A model generated the notes under the pieces. That model was given only the letters and a program-made list of their open reading frames with translations. It did no database searches and was not told where the DNA came from. Positions 45,922-54,191 of a DNA stretch of 64,000 nt are shown here, in pieces. Positions within the stretch are counted from its first letter, which is position 1; every line of letters starts with the position of its first letter. Source of the stretch: an uncultured Aequorivita sp. (lineage in GTDB: Bacteria; Bacteroidota; Bacteroidia; Flavobacteriales; Flavobacteriaceae); NCBI GenBank assembly GCA_937125455.1, contig CAKZLK010000050.1, forward strand, positions 42,361 to 106,360. The letters run 5' to 3'. A program made the translations under genes and the position numbers.

Positions 45922-47154
45922 ATGGATTATACATCAATTTTACTTTCAGAAGTAAAGACTATTGTAAATAGTTATTCTAGAATTAATAGGCTATCCGGCC
46001 AAAATTTCAATTTATTTACCTTACTAAGAAAAGAAAGCGATGAGGTAAGATTGCACTCAAAGTTTATTTCAGAATTATTAGACCCAAATGGTTCACATCA
46101 ACAGGGCACATTGTTTTTAGATTCTTTTTTGGATAAAATCCAAATTAAAAATTTTGAGACTAAAAATGCCACGTCAAGTATAGAATATTATACAGGCGTT
46201 ATTAATAAAAGTAAAGACGTAGGTGGAAATATAGATATACTGCTTCGTTCTCAAAATAATAAAGTAATAAAGATTGAAAATAAAATCTACGCAAAGGAAC
46301 AAGAAAATCAACTTTTAAGATATCACAATTTCCAAAAGGACGGACACCTAATTTTTTTAACGCTAAGAGGAAAGAGAAGCAATAATCATAAAGATTTATC
46401 AGATAAAAATATAAGTTATCAGCAAATTTCCTATAGAAAAGAAATAACGGAATGGTTGCAGGAATGTATTGAAAAATGTGCGACGGTTCCAATAGTTAGG
46501 GAGAGTATAGTTCAATATTTAAATTTGGTAAAAAAAATAACCCGCCAAAACATTAATAAAAAAATGAGTAAAGAGATTGTAGAAAAAATTACACAAAGTA
46601 AAGATAGTTTTGAAGCCTACTTAGCAATTCGGAAAACCGAAAATGACAATGAAATTTACTTTGATATTATTCGCACACATATTATTCCTTTTTTTCATGA
46701 TTTTGCAGAAAAAAATAAACTAACGGTTGAAAATCTAAATAAAAGCTTATTGGAAAAAAGAGAACGATACAATGGGTTTTTCTTTACCAATGAAAAATTG
46801 TATAAATATGGATTGAAATTGTCGATACAGTTTCACAACTCTCTTAATAGAGATATGTATTACGGAATTTCATTTATTACAGAAAACCCTACGCAACATC
46901 CGGTTTACAATGCTATCGTCAAAGAAGCGAAATATGTTATGGATAAACCTAATCCACAAAATGGATGGTGGCTTTGTCACACATTTTGGAAAGAGTATAA
47001 AAATTGGGGCGAAATAGATACTTTATATAATCTTGCTTACGGCAATTTTCAAAAAGAATTTTCATCAAAATTAGAGGCTATTTTAAGAATGGCTCTTTCT
47101 ACTATTAAAATTTTTGAAAATTCAGAAGATAATATGCTTAACAGTTTGAAATAA
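45922..47154 (+). CDS. PD-(D/E)xK nuclease superfamily protein
   Basis: The 410-residue protein resembles the PDDEXK_4 family. Signatures: EVRLHSKFISELLDPNGSH, GNIDILLRS (Asp) and VIKIENKIYAKEQENQLLRYH (Glu-x-Lys, in parts). The C-terminal half contains aromatic-rich FFFTNEKLYKYGLKLSIQF and a helical end. Such nucleases are often found as lone genes in defence or phage regions; targets are unknown. AT-rich, set between palindromic repeats 3 and 4. Confidence 0.82.
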   Translation: MDYTSILLSEVKTIVNSYSRINRLSGQNFNLFTLLRKESDEVRLHSKFISELLDPNGSHQQGTLFLDSFLDKIQIKNFETKNATSSIEYYTGVINKSKDVGGNIDILLRSQNNKVIKIENKIYAKEQENQLLRYHNFQKDGHLIFLTLRGKRSNNHKDLSDKNISYQQISYRKEITEWLQECIEKCATVPIVRESIVQYLNLVKKITRQNINKKMSKEIVEKITQSKDSFEAYLAIRKTENDNEIYFDIIRTHIIPFFHDFAEKNKLTVENLNKSLLEKRERYNGFFFTNEKLYKYGLKLSIQFHNSLNRDMYYGISFITENPTQHPVYNAIVKEAKYVMDKPNPQNGWWLCHTFWKEYKNWGEIDTLYNLAYGNFQKEFSSKLEAILRMALSTIKIFENSEDNMLNSLK

Positions 47155-47189
47155 TAAATTTTAAGGAATATAATTAAATAATTTACCCA

Positions 47190-47226
47190 AAGCTGGAGTG
47201 CGCGTCCCGCTCGTGTTCTCCACCGT
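47190..47226 (+). repeat. GC-rich palindromic repeat, copy 4
   Basis: AGCTGGAGTGCGCGTCCCGC then TCGTGTTCTCCACC, with imperfect arms GCG / CGC. Same family as copies 1 and 3. Confidence 0.75.
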
Positions 47227-47256
47227 TATAAAATAAGTACTTATAATAAATAACAA

Positions 47257-47613
47257 ATGAGTTTTTCAAGAAAGGAACTTGTAGCAAGCTATGTAGCCAA
47301 GGTGGGTAACGGAAGTTTAGACTATTCCCAGATTGCCGCGGAATTAAAAGCTAAGGGAATATCCCAAGAAGAAAGCACGGTTTTGCTAAGACGTATTGAT
47401 AGAGATCTCTTACGCAAGGCGGAAATGGAAAAGCGCCGACAGTCTGGGAAAAATATGATATGGGTAGGGTTGGGGATAACGTTAATAGGAGTTGTCTATA
47501 CGCTGCTGAGCTATTTAAGGGTTTATGAAACGGGAGGTTCGTATCTTTTGTTTTATGGCCCCATACTCGCTGGAATTGGAATTGCGGTTCTGGGCAAGAT
47601 GCGCATGGGGTAA
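47257..47613 (+). CDS. Small membrane protein, unknown
   Basis: The protein has 118 residues. The N-terminal part is a soluble helical segment (SYVAKVGNGSLDYSQIAAEL, KGISQEESTVLLRRIDRDLL) and the C-terminal part two membrane helices (NMIWVGLGITLIGVVYTLLS and YLLFYGPILAGIGIAVL). No catalytic motif. More GC-balanced than its neighbours. Bounded by palindromic repeats 4 and 5. Confidence 0.7.
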   Translation: MSFSRKELVASYVAKVGNGSLDYSQIAAELKAKGISQEESTVLLRRIDRDLLRKAEMEKRRQSGKNMIWVGLGITLIGVVYTLLSYLRVYETGGSYLLFYGPILAGIGIAVLGKMRMG

Positions 47614-47617
47614 AGTT

Positions 47618-47653
47618 CCCCTAGTAGGTGCGGGCGTTCCGTGCGTGTCCGAG
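47618..47653 (+). repeat. GC-rich palindromic repeat, copy 5
   Basis: AGTAGGTGCGGGCGTTCCGT then GCGTGTCCGAGG, a diverged member of the family. Confidence 0.65.
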
Positions 47654-47712
47654 GCATACAATTTAAAACCCGGAAGGATGTTCAATAGTCTAAATAATCA
47701 ATAAATTAAGAA

Positions 47713-48126
47713 ATGAGAAAAATTATTACATTACTATTCCTATGTGCACTAAGCCTAACCGCCTTTGGCCAAATAGCAAACGAAAGTGAATTATACGGAT
47801 CCTGGAAGGTGGAGAAAATTTTGGAAACGTATACCAATCCAAATGTTCAGCCTATAATTACAGGTTTTAAAAATGCTACGTTTACCTTTACTGAAAATGG
47901 CAATTTTTATATTGCTACCACTGCCAATTCTGAATTATTCGGAATGTTAACTGAAATGATGGACGGAGCTAATTGGAAATTTGAAAAATCGAAACAGCAA
48001 GTGAGAATTGGAACTGAAAAAGACGGGTATACCACTATGGTTATTATAATTAGAGAAGAAAAGGGGGCAAAGCTTTTCCATTTAATGGAAAGTGAGTTAA
48101 CTCTTAAAATGAAAAAGTTATTATAA
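47713..48126 (+). CDS. Exported lipocalin-like protein
   Basis: The protein has 137 residues. Signal peptide RKIITLLFLCALSLTAFGQ, then ELYGSWKVEKILETYTNP, TFTFTENGNFYIATTA and NWKFEKSKQQVRIG, the strand pattern of small lipocalin-like domains common in Bacteroidota (GxW near the N-terminus). Ligand unknown. It is the last gene of the accessory run; behind it lie a transposase remnant and repeats. Confidence 0.72.
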   Translation: MRKIITLLFLCALSLTAFGQIANESELYGSWKVEKILETYTNPNVQPIITGFKNATFTFTENGNFYIATTANSELFGMLTEMMDGANWKFEKSKQQVRIGTEKDGYTTMVIIIREEKGAKLFHLMESELTLKMKKLL

Positions 48127-48198
48127 ATTTAAGTCCCCGTATGTGGGCGATTGCATCGCATTCCATTCTGATTATTCTTTAACGGCTACTTGCTTCTT

Positions 48199-48419
48199 TC
48201 ACCCCAAATACTGAAAAACCACAATAGTATCCAACAATCCTTTTTCATCTGCATAATCCGTCTATAAACATCATCTTGAGCTCTATAAACCAATTCAGCT
48301 TCTATGGTATTATTGTGAACATAGCTGATTTTCTCCCAAAGAACCGTAAAGCTTACAAAATATAGGTCTTCTGGATTACGCGGGAAAGGTGTCATTGCGA
48401 GACCGATAGGCCGTGGCAA
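48199..48419 (-). pseudogene. Remnant of a REP-associated (Y1/HUH) transposase
   Basis: The open frame here joins a typical N-terminal piece of Bacteroidota Y1 transposases (RNPEDLYFVSFTV) directly to a typical C-terminal piece (WEKISYVHNNTIEAELVYRA). The catalytic middle with the HUH motif and Tyr is missing. A frameshift follows: the open frame runs into IMQMKKDCWILL, whereas the shifted frame reads TDYADEKGLLDTIVVF and stops at 48199, the usual end of such proteins. So an internal deletion plus a frameshift inactivated it. Its start lies in the 123-bp repeat array. Confidence 0.75.
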
Positions 48420-48870
48420 ATCGAAGATTCATCGGAGTTAATCTCATGAAGCTACTTGCTATCATGATTGGGACCACACCTAGGCAGATTGCTTCAGTCG
48501 TGCCTCCTTCGCAATGACGGTACTATTCGTGAGCGAAACCGTCATTGCGAGCGCAGCGTGGCAATCTCATGAAGCTACTTGCTATCATGATTGGGACTAC
48601 ACCTGGGCAGATTGCTTCAGTCGTGCCTCCTTCGCAATGACGGTACTATTCGTGAGCGAAACCGTCATTGCGAGCGCAGCGCGGCAATCTCATGAAGCTA
48701 CTTGCTATCATGATTGGGACTACACCTGGGCAGATTGCTTCACTTCGACAAGCTCAGTGCAGGCAGTCGCTCCTTGGGTCGCTCCTTCGCAATGACCCTT
48801 CGACGGCGCTCAGGGCAGGCTGAATGATGAGCGGCGCCGTCATTGCGAGTGCAGCGTGGCAAATCGAAGA
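48393..48870. repeat. 123-bp tandem repeat array A
   Basis: Two near-identical and flanking partial copies of a 123-bp unit starting GTCATTGCGAGCGCAGCG (48541, 48664) and ending CTCCTTCGCAATGAC. The ends are inverted (GTCATTGCGA / TCGCAATGAC), with a second inverted pair GCAATCT / AGATTGC, so each unit can form a long hairpin. The period is a multiple of 3, which yields an open but repetitive frame that is not a gene. The right end carries extra GCTCAGTGCAGGC and GGCGCTCAGGGCAGGC pieces. Confidence 0.9.
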
Positions 48871-48979
48871 TTCAACTTATTAATTAATCCCATGAAAGAA
48901 AAATCGTTTTTTGAATATGTAATTTGCTAGTATCTTTAACGACGAAAAGCTCCCGGCAATCCCACCAAAGGGAATTTTT

Positions 48980-49111
48980 TTCGAGTGGGGGATAGGCAAG
49001 TGGCATGTCCATTTGGGTCATGTGTTTCCCGATGGTCCAGAACCCAGCGGGTTGTGTTATTGCATCAATTCAGCATTAATGAAAGTACAAACAATAGAAA
49101 AGAAAGCTTAA
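48980..49111 (+). pseudogene. msrB: msrB remnant (methionine sulfoxide reductase B, C-terminal part)
   Basis: In the frame ending at TAA 49109 the DNA reads [20 protein letters not shown], the unmistakable MsrB C-terminal motif with the catalytic Cys of YCIN. Upstream no MsrB body is present: the frame goes back only into [12 protein letters not shown]. Downstream it ends early ([13 protein letters not shown]). Most of the gene has been lost, perhaps by the repeat-associated rearrangement just upstream. It sits directly before msrA. Confidence 0.75.
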
Positions 49112-49113
49112 AA

Positions 49114-49665
49114 ATGACAAACAGTAAAACAGAATTAATGACAGTAGGCGGTGGATGCTTTTGGTGCATAGAAGCCGTATTAAACGAAGTTAAGGGAGTA
49201 CAAAAAGTAGTATCAGGATATACCGGCGGCACGGCTCCCGGAAGACCAACCTACCGCGAAGTGTGTTCTGGTTTAACGGGCCATGCCGAAGTGGTACGAG
49301 TAACTTTTGATCCTTCTGTAATATCATACGAGGATCTGCTGATCATTTTTATGACCAGCCACGACCCGACATCCCTAAACCGTCAGGGAGGCGATGCGGG
49401 AACGCAATACCGTTCGGTTATTTACTATCACAACCAAACCCAAAAGGAAATAGCGGAAGCGGTTGCCAAGGAAATGGCACCCTATTACGAAAACCCCATA
49501 GTTACCGAAATAAGCCCCTTGCAAACTTTTTACGAAGCAGAAGACTACCATCAGGACTATTATAAAAACAATCAATCTGCAGGCTACTGCAGTGCCGTGA
49601 TTACTCCAAAATTGGCACGATTACGCAAAATGCACGCCGATAAGCTTAAAAATGTATCGGCATAA
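49114..49665 (+). CDS. msrA: Peptide methionine-S-sulfoxide reductase
   Basis: The 183-residue enzyme reduces Met-S-sulfoxide in proteins. Active site GGGCFWCIEAVLNEVKGV with the nucleophile Cys in GCFWC, followed by GYTGGTAPGRPTYREVCSG and GHAEVVRVTFDP, and the C-terminal resolving region (NNQSAGYCSAVITPKL). The start is ATG 49114 (MTNSKTELMTVGGG); an open extension upstream to 48985 is the msrB remnant read out of frame. msrA and msrB were probably once a pair here. Confidence 0.93.
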   Translation: MTNSKTELMTVGGGCFWCIEAVLNEVKGVQKVVSGYTGGTAPGRPTYREVCSGLTGHAEVVRVTFDPSVISYEDLLIIFMTSHDPTSLNRQGGDAGTQYRSVIYYHNQTQKEIAEAVAKEMAPYYENPIVTEISPLQTFYEAEDYHQDYYKNNQSAGYCSAVITPKLARLRKMHADKLKNVSA

Positions 49666-49924
49666 ATTGTGTATTCGCAAGCGCATCAAAGAAAATTGTT
49701 TTAGTTGCTATTATAAGTTGCGAGACATTAAATAAAAAAAATAATTTGTTTGTCCTATCGAGAAAAGTTGAGATCTAATTGCTCCTGAAGTAGGTTATTT
49801 CAGTACAAAATAATTTTATAGCCTATAAAATACATTCCAAAAGCACGTTCATCACTCAGGCTAAAAATCCCATTTTTGAATTTATATAATAAAAATAGGG
49901 TACATTACACTCAAAATCAATTAT

Positions 49925-51007
49925 ATGCCAATTTTTATGGATTTCCATGAGCTTCCTGAAGGTGTTTCGGCCAAGCACGTTGCAGAAATGCATCAAGCCG
50001 ATTTAGAAATTGAGCATAAATATAATTGCCGCGGTTTAACTTATTGGTGCGATGAAAAAAGACAAACTGCCTTTTGTTTAATTGATGCGCCAGATAAACA
50101 AGCAGTTTTAAATTTGCACCAGCATTCGCATGGTGCTGTTCCACAACGTATCATTGAAGTTAATGACACCATTGTAGAATCTTTTTTAGGACGTATTGAA
50201 GATCCGGAAAAGTCTAAAAAAACAACCTTAAACATTATTAACGATCCTGCGTTTAGAACACTTATGGTTGTTAAAATAAAACATAAAACCCTTAGCGTAA
50301 AAGAAATAAAAATCTTAAAAGCAGCAATTAGGGGCTACCATTCTTCAATAAAAACCTTGACGACTGAATTTAATGGCCGTTTGGTTCGGCAAGAAGGCAA
50401 CAGCTTTTTAATGTCATTTGCTTCAGTAACAGATGCGATGCATTGTGGGCTAAAAATTAATAAGGTATACAATTGCATCATTACTCCAGATTTAGCCTTT
50501 AAAATAGGAATAAGCGCTGGGATTCCGATTACTGAAAAGGAAGGGATTTTTGAGGATACAATAAATATTGCAGAACGCGTATGCGAGTATGTCAACAAAC
50601 CTATTTCCATAACATCTGAAGTGAAGGATCTATACGAAAGTGAGCATTTAAATGTTCCTATTAATAGCAACCAAGTGCAGACAATTAGTACAATTGACGA
50701 AAAATTTCTTAACCACCTAATAGAGCATACAGAGCGCGTATGGGATCAAACCGCTTTAAATGCAAGCGATTTTAGTAAAGATTTAGGATACAGCAAGTCG
50801 CAGCTTTATCGTAAAATGATGGCTGTCCTTGGAAAATCTCCCAATACATTTATAAAGGATTACCGTTTGGAACGAGCTTTGCTTTTACTTCAAAAAAAAA
50901 CAGATAATGTTTCCGAAATTGCCTTTAAGACTGGCTTTAATAGTGCTGCCTACTTCTCAAAATGCTTTAGGGATAAATATGGAATTCTTCCTTCAAAATA
51001 TAGCTAA
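49925..51007 (+). CDS. Three-domain regulator: DUF4242 / cyclase-like / AraC HTH
   Basis: The protein has 360 residues. Residues 1-92 match the DUF4242 (SCO4226-like, nickel-binding) fold: PIFMDFHELPEGVSAKHVAE, NCRGLTYWCDEKRQTAFCLI, and HQHSHGAVPQRIIEV. Residues about 110-245 recall a class III adenylate/guanylate cyclase core (FNGRLVRQEGNSFLMSFAS, KIGISAGIPITEKEG, DTINIAERVCEY), but the metal-binding Asp of the first strand appears absent. Residues 255-360 are an AraC-type HTH (FSKDLGYSKSQLYRKMMAV, SEIAFKTGFNSAAYFSKCF). A metal- or ligand-sensing transcription activator is the natural reading. Confidence 0.82.
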   Translation: MPIFMDFHELPEGVSAKHVAEMHQADLEIEHKYNCRGLTYWCDEKRQTAFCLIDAPDKQAVLNLHQHSHGAVPQRIIEVNDTIVESFLGRIEDPEKSKKTTLNIINDPAFRTLMVVKIKHKTLSVKEIKILKAAIRGYHSSIKTLTTEFNGRLVRQEGNSFLMSFASVTDAMHCGLKINKVYNCIITPDLAFKIGISAGIPITEKEGIFEDTINIAERVCEYVNKPISITSEVKDLYESEHLNVPINSNQVQTISTIDEKFLNHLIEHTERVWDQTALNASDFSKDLGYSKSQLYRKMMAVLGKSPNTFIKDYRLERALLLLQKKTDNVSEIAFKTGFNSAAYFSKCFRDKYGILPSKYS

Positions 51008-51103
51008 TGCGCTATGGCTTATGTGAGCTTTTTATAAATTGTCAATGGTTCAAAATTGTCATTTTTTGAATTAATTGTAGCGGTAGGTTTTATTTTGGTG
51101 TTT

Positions 51104-51111
51104 TAGTTTTG
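51104..51111 (+). promoter_or_regulatory. Promoter -7 box for the haemoglobin gene
   Basis: TAGTTTTG, exact TAnnTTTG, 24 bases before the start at 51135. Confidence 0.55.
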
Positions 51112-51134
51112 GATTATAACTAATACCAAATATT

Positions 51135-51509
51135 ATGACCAAAACACTTTACGAACGCTTAGGTGGCAAAGAAGGCATTACCTCAATAGTAGACGATACC
51201 GTAAATGCGCATATGAATAACCCAGCTATAAACGCCCGGTTTCTGCCTCTAAAAGAAAAACCCGAACAATTAGCCATCATTAAAAAACACACCATAGCCT
51301 TTTTTAGCGCCGGAAGTGGAGGCCCTAACAATTATTCAGGAAAAGATATGGTATTGGCACACACCGGCATGAATGTCAGTCCCGGTGAATACATGCATGC
51401 AATGGACGATATTTTTTCAGCATTGGATAAGAATTCCATTACGGAGGACTCAAAAAAAGATGTCTTGGCCATACTGTGGTCTTTAAAAGATATGATTATA
51501 TCAAAATAA
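51135..51509 (+). CDS. Group 1 truncated haemoglobin
   Basis: The 124-residue 2-over-2 globin starts TLYERLGGKEGITSIVDDTV, the family N-terminus. The proximal haem His is in MVLAHTGMNVSPGEY, and the pre-F GGPNNYSGKDM loop is typical. It would bind O2 or NO; in this setting, next to an AraC-type regulator and near msrA, a role in oxidative or nitrosative stress is plausible but inferred. Confidence 0.9.
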   Translation: MTKTLYERLGGKEGITSIVDDTVNAHMNNPAINARFLPLKEKPEQLAIIKKHTIAFFSAGSGGPNNYSGKDMVLAHTGMNVSPGEYMHAMDDIFSALDKNSITEDSKKDVLAILWSLKDMIISK

Positions 51510-51721
51510 CGCAACGCGAAGAATTCAGTTAAAGAATTATAAGCAATTACGATCCAGAAAACCTATTTAGCGTAAACCAGAATATTATGAAATGGGTTTA
51601 GTTGAGCATATTGACTATTTTTCCTTAATCTCTAATAATAAAAAAACTATTTAGCGGTAATTAAATTTAATGGCACCATCTTTGTAAACTATTAATTATT
51701 AATAAATTAAATTACATTACA

Positions 51722-51913
51722 ATGAGTAAAGGAACAGTAAAATTTTTCAACGACACTAAAGGTTTTGGATTCATCACTGAAGAAGGAGTTGAAAAGGATC
51801 ACTTTGTACACATTTCTGGATTAATCGACGAGATTAGAGAAGGTGATGAAGTTACATTTGACCTTCAAGAAGGAAACAAAGGATTAAACGCAGTAAACGT
51901 AAAAGTTAACTAA
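51722..51913 (+). CDS. Cold shock protein
   Basis: The 63-residue CSD protein (OB-fold RNA chaperone) has RNP1 GFGFITEE and RNP2 DHFVHIS, starting MSKGTVKFFNDTKG. Long AT-rich 5' leader (from about 51,680), with a near-consensus CATCTTTG box, and a terminator directly behind. Confidence 0.95.
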   Translation: MSKGTVKFFNDTKGFGFITEEGVEKDHFVHISGLIDEIREGDEVTFDLQEGNKGLNAVNVKVN

Positions 51914-51937
51914 ATATATATTCTTATTTTTTTAAAG

Positions 51938-51967
51938 AAAGCCCGTCTTAATCGATGGGTTTTTTTT
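51938..51967 (+). terminator. Intrinsic terminator of the cold shock gene
   Basis: Stem AGCCCGTC / GATGGGTT (with G-T pairs), short loop, eight T. Confidence 0.75.
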
Positions 51968-52058
51968 AAGGGAATATTTTAGTGGGATCACACAAAACCC
52001 TTGGTATTTTATGCAAAGCCCATTTTTTATTGCACATTCTTTCAATAAGTAAATAAAA

Positions 52059-52517
52059 TTAATTTTTTAGAAGAACATATGCATTTAATGACGTGGCAAT
52101 AAGCAGCCAAACAAGATAGGGGAGTATCAATAGGGATTTAAGTTCCAAATGCGACCAATAATAATACATAAAGAACCCAATAAGCAGCGTAAGCCCAGTT
52201 ATTACAAATAGGCCCGCTAAAACGTTATGGTAATAAAAGAAAACTGGATTCCAAGCTAGGTTTAGGATATAATGAAGTATCAATACACCAACAAGCATTT
52301 TTTTATTTTCCACCAAAGGCCATAAATAGGCCAGATAAATACTGAAGCAAATCATAATCAGCGTCCACGAGGCACCAAAAACCCAACCTGGCGGCGTCCA
52401 AGGCGCCTTGTTAATTCCGGCATACCATTCAGACCTTGGGCCTTTACCAGCTAATACACTTCCAAGTCCGATAGAACCAAAATTTAGTATTAAGAATAGT
52501 ATGAGTCTGTATATCAT
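52059..52517 (-). CDS. tspO: TspO/MBR family membrane protein
   Basis: The 152-residue protein has five membrane helices. Conserved TspO features: GKGPRSEWYAGINKAPWTPPGWVFGASWT (cited in parts as WYAGINKAPWTPP and FGASWTLIM), LAWNPVFFYYHN, and the tryptophan-rich end. The family binds porphyrins and sterols. It stands alone on the minus strand. Confidence 0.92.
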   Translation of the reverse strand: MIYRLILFLILNFGSIGLGSVLAGKGPRSEWYAGINKAPWTPPGWVFGASWTLIMICFSIYLAYLWPLVENKKMLVGVLILHYILNLAWNPVFFYYHNVLAGLFVITGLTLLIGFFMYYYWSHLELKSLLILPYLVWLLIATSLNAYVLLKN

Positions 52518-52565
52518 TTGAATAGGTTTTTAAAATATGGAGTTAATTTAAAAAATCTATTTGTT

Positions 52566-52790
52566 TCATTCAACAATTTCGTAATCAATAGCCAGTTTTC
52601 GCAACGCTCTTAAAGCAGAGCCACTGTCTTTGTCTTTCACTTCAATTTCCACAGCGTCTCCTTCCAAGAGTATATCGGTAAGTTCATTGGCTAAGGATTC
52701 TTGTATGTTTATTGAAATTTCAACCATACAATTGGCTATCGCTCTTCTATCTGGCCGTTGCGCATCACAGGATAATAAGTTTATTTTCAT
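52566..52790 (-). CDS. Small conserved protein, unknown
   Basis: The protein has 74 residues from ATG 52790 (MKINLLSCDAQRPDRRAIAN). It is a mixed alpha/beta mini-domain: ISINIQESLANELTDILLEG in the middle and ALRALRKLAIDYEIVE at the end. I do not recognise the family. A longer frame to 52832 would add a hydrophobic, low-quality N-terminus and is rejected. Confidence 0.6.
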   Translation of the reverse strand: MKINLLSCDAQRPDRRAIANCMVEISINIQESLANELTDILLEGDAVEIEVKDKDSGSALRALRKLAIDYEIVE

Positions 52791-53022
52791 TTGTATAAAA
52801 TATTTGAAAAATAGGAAGGTAAAATGTCCCAATAAACATCTTCAGTTGATTTGCAATTTGTTAATAGGCATTTCATAGTACTGATTATTCATGCAATATA
52901 CCAAAATAGAAGTAGTTGATTTTTTCATTATCTAAAAATTAGACATTCAAACCGAGAAAATAATACCTAGTCGCTAGTACTTCCAACAATCTAATAATCA
53001 AACAATCCAATAGTCAAATATC

Positions 53023-53664
53023 TCATTCAAAAGTATACCGTTGCTCAGCGGTAGAAGATGCATTAAGCAATTGGTTAAAGACTTTTATACTATTAAAATC
53101 ACGCGTAATTGCTCCAGAAACAGCAATTCCAGAAATCCCCGTCTCTAATATGGCTGTAACATCATTAGTTGTAATACCTCCAACGCCAATAATGGGAGTG
53201 CCGGTTTTTAAAACATCTGTAATGGCAGTATAGCCTGTTAAACCTAAAGCTGGAGGTAAATTTTCCTTAGTAGTTGTTGCTCTAAAAGGACCTAAGCTTA
53301 TATAGTTAACCTGTTCATCAAGCAATGCTTCACAATCTTGCATAGTACTTGCCGTACCGCCAATGATTTGCCAAGCGTATAAATGGGTTCTAGCTACAGT
53401 AGGGGAGACATCTGTTTTTCCTAAGTGCACTCCATCTGCTTTAACTTCCTTTGCTATTTTATAATAATCGTTAATGATTAATCGGGTTTGAAAATGCGCA
53501 GTGATTTCCCGAGCCTCATGGGCTGCTTTTAAAATTTTCTTTTCTGAAACACCCTTTAAGCGCAATTGCACTAACTCCGCCCCGGAGTTACAAGCCTTTT
53601 GAATGTTTTCCAGATGCTCCTTTGGAGAACTTCCTTGGGTTATATAATGTAGTTTGGGTATCAT
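53023..53664 (-). CDS. thiE: Thiamine phosphate synthase
   Basis: The 213-residue (beta/alpha)8 enzyme joins HMP-pyrophosphate and thiazole phosphate. Family marks: LRLKGVSEK, TRLIINDYYKIAKEVKADGVHLGKTD (in parts), SLGPFRATTTKEN and IGVGGIT…GISGIAVSGAI. The rest of the thi operon is not here. Instead its start overlaps, by ATGA, the last gene of an unrecognised operon, so it is translated with that operon. No TPP riboswitch is visible before it. Confidence 0.9.
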   Translation of the reverse strand: MIPKLHYITQGSSPKEHLENIQKACNSGAELVQLRLKGVSEKKILKAAHEAREITAHFQTRLIINDYYKIAKEVKADGVHLGKTDVSPTVARTHLYAWQIIGGTASTMQDCEALLDEQVNYISLGPFRATTTKENLPPALGLTGYTAITDVLKTGTPIIGVGGITTNDVTAILETGISGIAVSGAITRDFNSIKVFNQLLNASSTAEQRYTFE

Positions 53665-54182
53665 ATTTTTAATTCTGAATTGTTTATTGATAAAATTACA
53701 GCGCTTTTACCTCCTGAATAATCAATAGCTGAACAATATATATTATACTTAATTGTGTTTTGCAAGCGCAGAAGTTGGGGTGTATAAAAATCTATTTCAG
53801 CTTTGCGACCGGTAATCAATTTTTTTAGATTCTCATTATACAACTCATGGCTTGAGAAAAGAATTCTTTTTTCGGATATCTGCGCATTAAAATCAGGGGT
53901 TTTTAAATAACGGGCTATTTCTATTATCAGGAATTCGTTAAAGTGCACCATTATTTCTTTATAATCAACGGACTTATTTCTGAGTAATAGATAAACTTCA
54001 GAGCTTGTAATTAAGTAACCTACAATATTAAGATCATTATTATTTACACAGTGGTTTAGCGCTATAGCAATAAGTAGTCTTCGCCGCTCATCAGGAACTA
54101 GTGTTTTCCAATCTCCAATTTGCAATAGAACACTAATTACTTTTGGCGATTCATCATTTTTTGCGCTGTCTTTTTTCTGCAT
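53661..54182 (-). CDS. Y1-transposase-like protein without the HUH motif
   Basis: The 173-residue protein shows the outline of REP-associated Y1 transposases: a strand-turn-strand (NNDLNIVGYLITSSEVYLLL) where transposases have a hydrophobic strand ending in NHVHLL, a following helix (EIMVHFNEFLIIEIARYL), and a C-terminal YNIYCSAIDYSGGK matching the usual YKYSSAIDYSGGKG. The two metal-binding His residues are replaced (S-S-E-V-Y), so single-strand nicking is unlikely. It overlaps thiE and follows three unknown genes after 9 bases. I infer a domesticated nucleic-acid-binding role. Confidence 0.68.
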   Translation of the reverse strand: MQKKDSAKNDESPKVISVLLQIGDWKTLVPDERRRLLIAIALNHCVNNNDLNIVGYLITSSEVYLLLRNKSVDYKEIMVHFNEFLIIEIARYLKTPDFNAQISEKRILFSSHELYNENLKKLITGRKAEIDFYTPQLLRLQNTIKYNIYCSAIDYSGGKSAVILSINNSELKI

Positions 54183-54191
54183 CGTATAATT

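Noticed and set aside
48514..48795. Open frame through the 123-bp repeats (and a similar one at 58448-58876)
   Set aside because: The repeat length is a multiple of three, so any stop-free frame stays open. The peptide repeats the same 41 residues and has no gene-like features.
53023..53700. TPP riboswitch in front of thiE
   Set aside because: thiE overlaps the gene before it and no CUGAGA/thi-box sequence is visible.
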